Shown here one piece after another: positions 10,800-19,977 of a stretch of 64,000 nucleotides of DNA (position 1 is its first letter; each line of letters starts with the position of its first letter). The position numbers and the translations under genes were made by a program. The DNA comes from Laburnicola sp. R22_1. Its lineage: Eukaryota; Ascomycota; Dothideomycetes; Pleosporales; Didymosphaeriaceae. The notes beneath the pieces were generated by a model. It was not told the origin of the DNA. It did not search any database and was given only the letters and a program-made list of their open reading frames with translations. Location of the stretch: contig JACONQ010000003.1 in NCBI GenBank assembly GCA_014281115.1, positions 434,001 through 498,000 on the forward strand, given 5' to 3'.

Positions 10800-12161
10800 C
10801 GGAGGTGCCTTTCAAAAGTCCTTGCCCACCTTGGCGAGCAGGGGTATACGCCACATTCTTAATTAGGAAGCATCTCCAAGCCTACGTGGCCTTTGCTTCT
10901 AACCTCACAACCCCTCCATACTATTTGCTCTCTAATCAATACTATCTTTGCGATAGCTCCTCACGATATTGCTACAAGGGCTTTAATAATCACTCTCAAG
11001 GCTACTAGAAAGCCTAATAACGAGATCACTGGTCTAACAGGGATTCCAAAGCAGACGATTAACTCAATATTTGCGCGAGCAATTGAACAAGGCTTTAATC
11101 TATACTAGCGGCCACTTAAGCTTATAGATAAATACCTTAAAGATGGCCATCGCTCTGGGAGGCCCTTAAAGCAGGATAATATTGCACAGAAAGTAGTTAA
11201 CAGCGTACGCACTGAAGGAGGCTTGGTATAACTGGTGCCTTTAGCATGAACACTGGACGATTGAGGATTGGAAGAATGTTATCTAGTCTGATGAAACGTC
11301 TGTGGTTCTCCTATATAGGCGTGGAGGATACAGAATATGGCGGAAGGCTGATAAGGCATTTGTTCGAAGTTGTATCCGTAAGAGGTGGAAGGGCTACTCT
11401 AAGTTCATGTTCTGGGGGTGCTTTTCATATAATAAGAAGGGGCCCTGTCACTACTAGACGCCAGAAACAAAGAAAGAGAAGGAGGCTGCTACTGCTCGAA
11501 TTGAGGAGCTTAACCAGGAGCTAGAGCCTATTATGAAGGCATAATGGGAGCTTGAAAATGGAATGCGTCGCCTTGCTCTATGTAATAAGCCTGGACGACA
11601 ACCTTAATGGACGTGGAACAAGAAGACTGGAAAGGTTAGCTGAGGCAGAGGATTAGGTATTGACTAGTATTAATACCAGACGTTTGTCCTACTTCTAAAG
11701 CTCATACCCTTTGCTAAGGAGTGCAAAGCAGAGCGGCCAGGAACAGTTATACAAGAAGATAAGGCGCCTTCTCACAATTATTACGTCTAGAGCTATATGT
11801 ATAGCATCTATGATATTGCGAAGCTGCTTTGGTGTGGTAATTCACCTGATTTGCACGCTATTGAACCTTGCTGGCCATGGATGAAGAGAGCTACTACAAA
11901 GAAAGGTGCACTAAAGAGTAGAGCAGAGGCTGTCCGTGCTTGGGAGCAGTGCTGGCAAGATCTACCTTAGGAGAAGATCTAGGCTTGGATTGAGCGTATT
12001 CCTGTTCATATCAAAAAGATTATTAAGGTAGAAGGAGGTAACGAGTATAAGGAGGGCAGGAATCTCCATAGACTTAGGTAATCAGATATATATCCAAATT
12101 AAGAATGTGGCGCAGACCCCTGCTCGCCAAGGTGGGCAAGGACTTTTGAAAGGCACCTCCG
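10800..12161 (+). mobile_element. Tc1/mariner-type transposon nested in element A
   Basis: Bounded by TA at 10798-10799 and 12162-12163. The inverted repeats at 10800-10864 and 12097-12161 are 65 bp, differ at two positions, and start CGGAGGTGCCTTTCAAAAGT. The target was the 3' coding end of the element A transposase, whose frame continues across the insertion. The TA duplication and coding content identify the Tc1 superfamily. Confidence 0.88.
10893..12080 (+). pseudogene. Degenerate Tc1-type (DD34E) transposase
   Basis: Fragments in several frames include an HTH block (GLTGIPKQTINSIFARA), the first catalytic Asp in VIWSDETS, the second in QEDKAPSHNYY, and the Glu in SPDLHAIEPCW. There are 34 residues between the last two catalytic positions, so it is DD34E. 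Multiple TAG codons interrupt it. The region between the HTH and the first Asp looks shortened near 11230, suggesting an internal deletion. It ends close to the right inverted repeat, as usual for Tc1. Not functional. Confidence 0.75.
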
Positions 12162-12240
12162 TACGCGTTAATGCGGCGGCATCTGCGCCATTAACGCTAG
12201 TATCGCGCAGTGGCTGAACAATTAGAACACCAAGCAGATA

Positions 12241-14112
12241 ACGTACTCCACAACCGAGCGACTCACCCAACCGAGCGACTCACTTTTGCCAAGACCCCAC
12301 CAAAACGTGCTACCATCAATAGTACAACGCGATGCCTCAACAACACAACGAACTACTAGCGTCAAACGAAGCTCGTATACAGCTTGCGATCCAGGCTATC
12401 GAACGAGACGCGTCACTTTCGCAAAGACGCGCTGCCGCCATCTATAACATCCCTCAAAAGACCCTCAGCCGACGACGCGCTGGAATCGCCTTCCGACGCG
12501 ACTGCCCACCCAACACAATGAAGCTCACTGTAAGAGAGGAGAAGGCGATTATACAGCATGTACTCGACCTAGACTCGCGAGGATTCCCGCCACGGCTTGC
12601 TGCCGTGGAGGATATGGCCAATTCTTTGCTAGCTGAGCGGCATCGCGACCCTGTGGGCCATAACTGGGCTCCAAACTTTGTTAAGCGCCAGCCAGAGCTT
12701 AAAGTCAAGTTTAATCGAAAGTACGACTATAAGAGAGCCCTCCAGGAGGATCCTGAGGTGATACGAGGCTGGTTCCGGCTTGTGGAGAACATGAAGGCTA
12801 AGTATGGTATCCTAGATAAGGACACCTACAATTTCGACGAGTCTGGCTTTATGATGGGCATAATATCGACTGGAGCGGTAGTCACAGGCTCTGAGCGTCG
12901 AGGACGGCCAAAGCAGGTGCAGCAGGGCAATAGGGAGTGGACAACAGTCATCCAAGGCATCAACGCAATGGGGTGGTGGATCCCACCCTTCATTATCTTC
13001 GGGGCAAGCACCACCTCTCCGCCTGGTATAAGGAGAAGGATCTACCTCATGATTGGGTTATTGCAGTCTCTGAGAACGGCTGGACGACAAATGAGCTTGG
13101 TCTGCAATGGCTGAAGCACTTTAATGAGCATACAAAGAGGCGTACTATTGGTGGAGCACGTTTGCTCATTATTGATGGCCACGAAAGTCACAACTCGCTC
13201 GAATTCCAGGATTACTGCAAAAAGAGTAATATTATTACTCTCTGTATGCCTCCACATTCGTCGCACCTCTTGCAGCCACTTGACGTGGGTTGTTTTGCGC
13301 CGTTAAAGAAGGCGTATGGGCGCCAAGCCGAGAATCTGATGCGCAACCACATCACGCACATCACCAAAATCGAGTTCCTACCTTGCTTTATTGCTGCTTT
13401 TAAGGCTTCAATTACTGAAAGTAATATCAAAGGAGGCTTTCGAGGTGCTGGCCTAGTGCCCCACGACCCAGAGGCTGTACTATCGCAGCTTGACGTCCGC
13501 CTGCGTACGCCTCCAGAATGTACTATTCGCGATAGTACATGGGAGTCGCAAACTCCGCGAAATAGTACAGAACTTGGGTCACAATCAATGCTGGTTAAGC
13601 AGAGGATTCAAAGGCATGTGGATAGTTCCCCAACTTATATAGTTAAGGCGGTGGAAAAGCTCGTCAAAGGCGCCGAGCTAATGGGGCATTCTTTGGTGTT
13701 GATGACCAAACGCAACGCCAAACTTCAAGCTGCTAATGAGGCCGCCACGCGACGTAAATCGCACAAAAGAAAGCGATTGCAGCAAGAAGGAGCTCTTACA
13801 GCTAAAGAGGGCCAGCGGCTGGCTACTCTAAAGGACTTTGCGGCGCGCAGTGATGGCAAGAAGGCAAAGAAGAGGGCGCGCGTTGATGGAGGCGAGCCAA
13901 CTCAACGGCGCTGTGGACGCTGCGGCGAGCCTGGGCACAATAGAACAACGTGTAAATAACCTGCAGAAGTAGATTCTGAATAGATTGGCCTATTTAGACT
14001 ATTGATAATAGTTCGTATTGACTCTGTACTGTCGTGAATAGTACATGTTTTGGTGGGGTCTTGGCAAAAGTGAGTCGCTCGGTTGGGTGAGTCGCTCGGT
14101 TGTGGAGTACGT
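12241..14112 (+). mobile_element. Young Fot1/pogo-type transposon (element B) nested in element A
   Basis: The terminal inverted repeats 12241-12306 and 14047-14112 are 66 bp and identical at every base. TA flanks them at 12239-12240 and 14113-14114. Each repeat contains two copies of ACCGAGCGACTCAC, a likely transposase-binding duplication. The 1.87-kb interior has normal base composition with no RIP-like damage, so this is the most recent insertion of the block. The pre-insertion target reads AGATATCT, a small palindrome centred on TA. Confidence 0.9.
12332..13959 (+). pseudogene. Fot1/pogo transposase of element B, one frameshift
   Basis: Two overlapping frames make one DDE_1 transposase of about 540 residues: 12332 to about 13009, then about 13010 to 13959. 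Features in order are an N-terminal HTH (SQRRAAAIYNIPQKTLSRR), a CENP-B-type HTH, the first catalytic Asp in YNFDESGF, the second in LLIIDGHESH, the HLLQPLDVGCF block, and a C-terminal CCHC zinc knuckle (CGRCGEPGHNRTTC). The break is at GGGGCAAGCACC near 13008, where one missing A would restore AKHHLSAW. No stop codon interrupts either half. The element is probably immobile on its own but could supply or receive transposase in trans. Confidence 0.87.
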
Positions 14113-15049
14113 TATCTATAATTTAACTAGCTAGCAATTATCTATAGCTCTATAAGAACCTAACTCTAGAAAATCTCGCGATAATTGCTTTTGTATAGAG
14201 CTCTACAGCCTCATATTGTTGACATCGCGATCACGTTGGGGTTGCGCATAGCGCGACGCTGCGCACAGGCTGCCAAGGCACGGTACTGGTTCCACTCAGC
14301 AACGGCCTTCTATTTCCGCCAGCGGGTTCCAAACCGACCTCCCTACCTCGACACCAAATCCCAACACCACCAGGAACGAGGAGTTGAGGGAAGCAGTCGC
14401 TCGTCTACACCAGTTGACATTGCGCAGACCGTGGGAAAAAGTGCCGCCTTCCAACGGTCCCGCGAATCTTGTCGCCGGTTCTATTTCCCCCACGATAGGG
14501 ACTTCCGAGTCTCCAACCCCCGGGTCTCCTGCATTCTCGCCCCCTACTCAGGCTGGGGAGGATGAAAAGAAAGACCTCCAACGACTAGAGAAGGACGCGC
14601 AGGACTTGCAGTCAGACTACACAAAGGAAGTTGCACGCCTTTCAAGACTTGTCGATGCGATGGGGCCAGATTCCAATGCGGATTCTGACGCCGAGAGCGA
14701 GAAGGTAGATACGGAGTCCAAGGAGAGGCAAGATCGTGAAAGGAACGCCCCCGAGAGGTGAAATGACGGGAATTACGCCGACCGCAGCATTGCCGCGCAT
14801 GTATTCTAGCAGAATAGGACGTTTGGGCTCTTTCGATCTCTGGTATGCATAACAGCGTGATCTCGAGCTGATGGAGTATGAAAGGTGGCCGATGTTCGCG
14901 CCTAACCCGTGATGACGTAATGCTATGGTGCCGAGTGTGAACAACTTTGCCTCAGACAATCGCTCGCCAGAGTAAAGTGCAACCACCCACATCCTCCATC
15001 GAGCTGGCACCATTCTCGCAAACCCTACCCAGTCACGAACCCCCCCGCG

Positions 15050-15775
15050 ATGCAATCAATCCGTGCTATAGCCCCAGCGCTACGCTCGCCACTGGTTTCC
15101 AAATCCTCGTCGCCGCTCCGCACACGACCGCCTGCACCGCCATGCCTCCTATGCGCACACCGCATACCTCCTTCAATAACACGGCGCCGCTTCCAGTCCA
15201 CAGAATCCAACGCCACGACACCACCCTCGCCATCACCGCCCCAGACCCACTACGCCTTCTTCCCCACCACGCTCCCCTCGGGCCCGCCACCCCACGGCCG
15301 CTTCGCAATCGACACGGCCGCCCTGAAGCGCGAATTCCTGCAGCTCCAAGCCCGCGCCCATCCCGACCTGCAGCCGCCCTCGTCGAAGATCAAGGCGCAG
15401 GCCCTCAGCGCGCGCATCAACGAGGCCTACAAGACGCTGCAAAACCCGCTGCTACGCGCGCAATACCTGCTCAGTCTGCGCGGCGTAGAAGTCACCGAGG
15501 ACGGAACGGCCAAGGTGGATGACCCAGAGCTGCTGATGGAGGTGCTGGAGGCGAGAGAGCGGATTGAGGAGGCGGGGAGCGAGGAGGATTTGGTGAAGAT
15601 GAAGGAGGAGAATGAGAGGAGGATTGAGGATAGCGTGAAGATATTAGAAGAGGCCTTTGAAAAGGACGACGTGACGTTGGCAAGGAGCGAGGCGGTTAAG
15701 TTGAGGTATTGGATCAATATCAAAGACAGTCTGCACAGCTGGGAGGAGGGAAAGCCGGTTGTGTTGCAACATTAG
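15050..15775 (+). CDS. JAC1: Mitochondrial J-type co-chaperone Jac1/HscB
   Basis: Single exon, 241 residues. The N-terminus is Arg/Ser-rich without acidic residues, as in a mitochondrial targeting sequence. The J domain covers roughly residues 65-145 with the invariant HPD in ARAHPDLQ and the helix KAQALSARINEAYKTL. The C-terminal three-helix HscB domain follows (LLMEVLEARERIEEA to LRYWINIKDSLHSWEEG) and binds the scaffold Isu1. By family, Jac1 delivers Isu1 to the Hsp70 Ssq1 during Fe-S cluster transfer in the matrix. Length and domain order are normal. The gene starts about 290 bp after the broken gene at 14761. Confidence 0.92.
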   Translation: MQSIRAIAPALRSPLVSKSSSPLRTRPPAPPCLLCAHRIPPSITRRRFQSTESNATTPPSPSPPQTHYAFFPTTLPSGPPPHGRFAIDTAALKREFLQLQARAHPDLQPPSSKIKAQALSARINEAYKTLQNPLLRAQYLLSLRGVEVTEDGTAKVDDPELLMEVLEARERIEEAGSEEDLVKMKEENERRIEDSVKILEEAFEKDDVTLARSEAVKLRYWINIKDSLHSWEEGKPVVLQH

Positions 15776-15889
15776 AGGTGGAATCCTGCTTGTATGATAT
15801 GATACCCGCATGGCATTCGACCATAAGCTATAGAAAAGACGGTCGTTTCGCCATCTCCCTAGATCAACAGTATGTATACTGTACCTCCG

Positions 15890-17034
15890 CTAAACCGGCA
15901 CCGTCAAGGGATTCATAACGCTCGCCCCCCCATCAACCCTCAACTCTGCGCCCTGTACATAACTCGAGAAGCCACTCGCCAAAAAGCCCGCCACCCTCCC
16001 CACCTCCTCCGGCCGGCCCGCCCTCTCCAACCCAATCACCCTCTTCTGCACCTCTCCACTCTGCAACGTACTCGGCGGAAACTGTCCCTGCTCCATCTCC
16101 TTCAGCCCCGCACCCTTCAAATCAACACCCACGTCGATTTGCCCCGCCGTAATCGCATTAATGCGCACGCCCGTCCCTTTCAGCACCGCAACGCCAGCCC
16201 GCACAACGCCCAGCGCGGCATGCGACGACATGGTGAACGCAGGGCCCCAACACCCGCCATACGTCCCCGCGACACTCGACACGACGATAATACTCCCATA
16301 CGGGACATCCTTGGGCGCAGCATTCAAATAGCTCCCCTTGGGCGTCGTCTTCTGCATCGCGGCAGGCGCATACTTGAGTGCAAAAAAAGCAGGCATGGCA
16401 TTCGTTTCGAACGCAGCGTACAAGTCTTTGGGGCCTGTGTTTGTGATGGAGGGCGAGCCGAGGAGGCCGGTGGAGGAGGTCCAGACGTCGAGGCGACCCC
16501 AGGCGTTGAGCACGTCGTCGATCAGGGAGAGAGTGGCTTCTTCCGAGCTTGTTTGGTAGGGGTAGCTGATTACTTTTGTGTTTGGGTATTGGGTGTTTAC
16601 GGAGGTGGCGATGGCGTCGTCCGGGGAGGTGGGGGAGGGCGAGCATGCGTAGATGCAGGCTGCGCCGTGGGCTGGGGGTGTTAGTGGGTGGTGTGTGAAG
16701 GTATTGAGATTGGTGGTGGGTGGTTGCTGAATGTTACGCTGGGTTCAAAACCCGATTCGGAGCTCCTTTTTTTAATGGGGTTTCGTGTGGAAGGGAGAGC
16801 TCAATGGACAATACAATACAATACAAGACCAAACTCACCAGCAAGTTCCGCAACGATAGCCCTCCCGACAGGCTGCGTAGCCCCCGTCACAACACACACA
16901 AAGCCATACTACACCACCAAGCACGTCAGCAAAACGCCCCTCCCATCCATCCATCCATCCAAATCAAAAATTTCACTCACGAGTTTCCCATCCGACCTAT
17001 ACGGCGAAAAATGCTCAGAGTCCACTTCGGCCAT
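15890..17034 (-). CDS. Atypical short-chain dehydrogenase/reductase
   Basis: Three minus-strand exons: 17034-16981, 16908-16839 and 16671-15890, joined in phase to 301 residues. The Rossmann start reads VVTGATQPVG, a variant of TGxxxGxG in which the middle glycine is Pro. Later blocks are typical of the family: GSIIVVSSVAG, VRINAITAGQIDVG and the end GAELRVDGGAS. The catalytic YxxxK is not present. The matching segment reads FTMSSHAALG, with Thr and His at the Tyr and Lys positions. The protein may bind NAD(P) without standard SDR catalysis, or use another mechanism. Substrate unknown. It is convergent with JAC1. Confidence 0.8.
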
Positions 17035-17484
17035 GGTTGAATCCGTCCTGACTGTAACGCAACGTCAAAGTAAAAGGGACGCACAAGAGCTTCCCTGATG
17101 AAGATGCGCATTGTTTTTGCTTGTTGGTTGGTTGGAGGGATGACGTTGGCATATCCACGGGGCGCGGAGATAGTTGGTGGAGATTGGGGAGCTTATCTCG
17201 AGCTTATCGGGGCGCGTGGTGGTGGTGCAGCTATTGGAACAGCTTTCGAGCTGCTTGGAGGTGTATTTGGACGGCTAGATTAATCAAGAGACAGGATTGT
17301 GGATTGCCGATTTAGTAGATGGTGTAGAACCATTAATATCAAGCTGGTTCATAGTACAGTATGATCACGAATGAATAAGTTGTCCATTCAGCCGTGTGGC
17401 TCGGTATCTTCCCCCGCCTCTGATATACCAACAGCTCCTACACTCCTCTCATCAACACCCGTCTAACAAACCTACACTCCCACC

Positions 17485-18153
17485 TCACACCTTATCCCCC
17501 TCCCCCTCCAACCCCCTCTTCAACACCTCCCTCGGCGGCAAAACATCCGGCCCAAAGCTCAACGGCAACAACTCCCCCATCGTCCTCACAATAAACTTTC
17601 CTTCCTTATTAAACATAAAAACCGGGGTATCCAACTCCAAAAACTCGCGCAGAAACTGCCTGCACATGCCGCACGGGCTGCAAAAGTCGGTCATGTCGGT
17701 GGCTACGCCGAGGGCTTTGAAGGAGCCGAGTTTGTGGCCCGCGTGGATGGCGGTGCCCATGGCGACGCGCTCGGCGCAGGTGCCGACGGGGTAAGAGGCG
17801 TTTTCGATGTTGGCGCCGGGGATGGGGGGTGTGGTGGGGGAGTGCAGGAGGAGGGAGGCGCCGACGCGGAAGAGGGAGTAGGGACCTGGTGATCGGGTTG
17901 TACGTCAGTATGCAATACCCTCTGTATCGATGTGGTTATCATGTGCGCCGTTGCACGAATTCACTCTCCTTCCGAGCCCTTGGTACATCATAAGATGCGG
18001 CGGGGTACATCACGACTCACAGTAAGCTTTCGCCCTCGCGTCCAGGCATTGCTCGCATATGGTCTGCAGCTCTGCAGCCGAGACGCCGTGGATCAGCCCA
18101 TCTTTCTCGGGCACGGGTTCCGCGGGGACGGGCTTGGTTTGCGGTGTTGACAT
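17485..18153 (-). CDS. CDD1: Cytidine deaminase
   Basis: Two exons, 18153-18021 and 17885-17485, joined as T|GT to give AYCPYSLFRVGA, with 177 residues in total. The zinc-site motifs are intact: TCAERVA (Cys and catalytic Glu) and CSPCGMCRQ (two Cys). The enzyme deaminates cytidine and deoxycytidine to uridine forms in pyrimidine salvage and is cytosolic as a homotetramer. The N-terminal ~25 residues are a Pro-rich extension. Length is slightly above the bacterial form and normal for fungi. Confidence 0.92.
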
Positions 18154-18931
18154 CGTGAGAGAAGGAGAGAGGAGGGGCAAGTGCGCGCGGGAGCTTTGAT
18201 AGTTGCGCTGCGTGAGCCGAGGCTGGCCGTTGCGCTAGGTCGACTTCATTCATCCTGAGGTCTGCAGTGACTGATTTGTTCCACGGAGCTAGACTATATC
18301 TTCCCCTTTGTGCATTGCAGATGATCACGGACATCCCTTGATTCAAATATTGCAACATCTCAGATCTACTGTAGAAAACCATGCCAAAGGCTCAAGACCG
18401 CCATCGCATTTGAATAGAACCAACCACCAAGGTAAACTAAACCACACCATCAAAGCTGCTCACAAAGGCAAAAAGAACAGATCACCCCATCTTCTGCCGT
18501 CAATCCGCGTCAAGATTCCATATCGCCACATTGCTGCAAGCCCAACGCGTCCCCAAAAACGCGCCCTGGAATGCAAATCCCACCACACACGCCGCGCCCG
18601 CCACAAAACCCCCCCTTGCCCCAACCCTCGCTCCTCACTCTCTTTACTCACCTCTCTTTCGCAATCGTTACCATCAATTTTTCCAACCCGGATCCCAAAA
18701 AAAATCAGTTTACTCTTGCTCAGCGTAACTCTCCCCCTCCCGTATCCATGCATGTTCCGCTCCAAACCTGCGAGCCTCAAATTTCAGAGATTGGATCGCT
18801 GATATCGATGTCTTTGGCAGTTTCGCTTGAAATCGCTTCGTTACTCACAACTTTCTTCCTTCGCTTTTTAAGCAGCTTTGTGAATCTTTTTTCTGCACGC
18901 GCATTAAAACGCCCGTATCTCATCTTCCGCG
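18154..18931. other. Divergent intergenic region
   Basis: About 780 bp between CDD1 (minus) and the WSC-type gene (plus). It is CT-rich toward the latter. No coding motif or repeat was recognised. It probably contains both promoters. Confidence 0.45.
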
Positions 18932-19801
18932 ATGAAACCCAGGTACGTACCATACACCCTCTTCCTTGTCCTATTATCTACCTGCCAGTTCTCTAACCAA
19001 TCCAACAACAGCATCGGCTACCTCGTAGCCACCGCGGCCCTCGCAACCGCGCAACTCGAGCCCGCCTCCAACCTCCAAGCCGGCTGGGACTATCTTGATT
19101 GCTACACGTACGTTCTTCCCCTTCCCCTTCCCCTTTCTCTCACCCCCAACCACCCAACCATACGCCCACTCAGCCCCATAAGAAGAAACCCAACTAACGC
19201 AAGGATGTCAACTCCACAGTGACAGCCAATGGAACAGCCTCGGCGACCACGCCTTTAGCACCGACGCCTTCACGCGGCAAAACAACAACGGCGGCTTCGC
19301 CTGCATTGATTTGTGTCTAAGTCTCAATCCCGCGTATACCTACGCCGCTACCAATGATAATCAGTGCTGTAAGCTTCCCCTTCCCCTTTCCCTCCCTTGT
19401 TTCCCCCACCCTTCCCCCACGCCCCCCTAGAACCATACTAACACCTATTCTACAAAAAAAGGGTGCGACACCACGCTCAACGCCAACAGCAGCACCGTCT
19501 ACGGCCAACCCGCCGACGAGAGCAACTGCGACCTCGGCTGCCGCGTCTCGCTGAACAATCCCAGCACCACGGAGAGCTGCGGTAGTGGAACTAATGAGCC
19601 CCTAGTCTATATTACCGTCTACCGTTCTGACGCCCAGGTGAGTGTTTTTTTCCTTTTGGTGCGATTGCTCAATAAAAAAGTTCTGTGCTCTGAATGCTCT
19701 GTTTTTGTAGTTTTGTTTTGTTGTTGTGGTGTTCTTGCTGTTCTTGTTGTTGTCTGCGGTGTACATGTCGTGCCTTCCAGACGAGGAACAGGACAGGTTG
19801 A
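18932..19801 (+). CDS. Small secreted WSC-domain-like protein
   Basis: Exons 18932-18942, 19012-19107, 19220-19368 and 19462-19637, plus a short last exon 19781-19801. Joined, the N-terminus is a signal peptide (MKPSIGYLVATAALATAQ). The domain then has GWDYLDCYTD, NGGFACIDLCLS, QCWCDTTL and SNCDLGC, the cysteine order of a WSC domain (carbohydrate binding, cell-wall stress sensors). There is no transmembrane segment or GPI tail in this model, so it is probably secreted. The 3' end is uncertain. The frame also stays open straight through the donor at 19638 for more than 150 codons, though that extension is T-rich and looks non-coding. The introns are C/T-rich. Confidence 0.7.
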
Positions 19802-19977
19802 GGGGGGTGTGGGCGAGGGAGTCAAGGGCGGAGAGGACTTGAAGGAGAAGTTGGGAGGATGGTGGGTGTTAAATACGAATGAGAACATCTCGCAAGCAAT
19901 GGAACTTGGAAGAAAACACAGATATCGCTATCGCTACCAACGCGCTAAACGAAATGTCAAAAGACGCTCATATACCC

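Larger units (their letters stand above)
9009..12217 (+). pseudogene. Degenerate Fot1/pogo DDE transposase of element A
   Basis: From ATG 9009 a transposase can be read through numerous TAG/TAA codons: the N-terminal HTH region (KRFNVVRS), a CENP-B-type segment (ILWVNRFVRRHRDDL) and the first catalytic block YNIDEKGFLL. A later block around 9900-10100 corresponds to the PPHTTHTLQPLD-type region. The tail is Lys-rich (KKKKST) and is cut by the Tc1-type insertion at 10798. It resumes at 12164 with an apparently unmutated ending and a TGA at 12215-12217. Most stops fit CAG to TAG or TGG to TAG changes, the direction expected of RIP. It cannot encode a functional protein. Confidence 0.8.
8920..14283 (+). 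mobile_element. Outer Fot1/pogo-type DNA transposon (element A), composite
   Basis: Flanking TA dinucleotides sit at 8918-8919 and 14284-14285. The terminal inverted repeats at 8920-8968 and 14235-14283 are 49 bp and identical, starting CCGTGCCTTGGCAGCC. They extend a few bases further with G/A differences. Inside is a degraded DDE transposase (start ATG 9009, end 12217). The element was later entered by a Tc1-type element (10800-12161) and by a second Fot1-type element (12241-14112). Without these two its length would be about 2.1 kb, normal for Fot1/pogo. The core 9060-10790 is TpA-rich with many stops, as expected from RIP. Confidence 0.85.
8318..14761 (+). pseudogene. Conserved membrane-like gene split by transposons
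   Basis: The 5' part (8318-8919) and 3' part (14284-14761) belong to one gene interrupted by a TA-flanked transposon. Exon 1 is 8318-8342, followed by a GT-AG intron and a second exon from 8398. After a probable second intron ending at 8505, coding similarity continues in three different frames: VLYPTGAPIYQGEGN, then AIGGLGFKQYERS, then NPFKYFERSEGF. These need single-base shifts near 8578 and 8645. A Gly-rich hydrophobic pair (GGVAGLLLSG, GGFSIGAMVGLVG) follows. Beyond the insertion the frame resumes at YWFHSATAFYFRQR, shifts once more near 14358, and ends in an acidic coiled tail. The function is unknown. I infer a dead gene. Long-read indel errors are the alternative for the small shifts, but not for the insertion. 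Confidence 0.6.

Noticed and set aside
12082..12270. Minus-strand frame at the right end of the Tc1 element
   Set aside because: It reads the inverted repeat; the same peptide appears at the left end. This is repeat sequence, not a gene.
9000..14300. Centromere-like or isochore AT-rich block
   Set aside because: The AT-rich part is explained by a RIP-mutated transposase with recognisable domains and termini.
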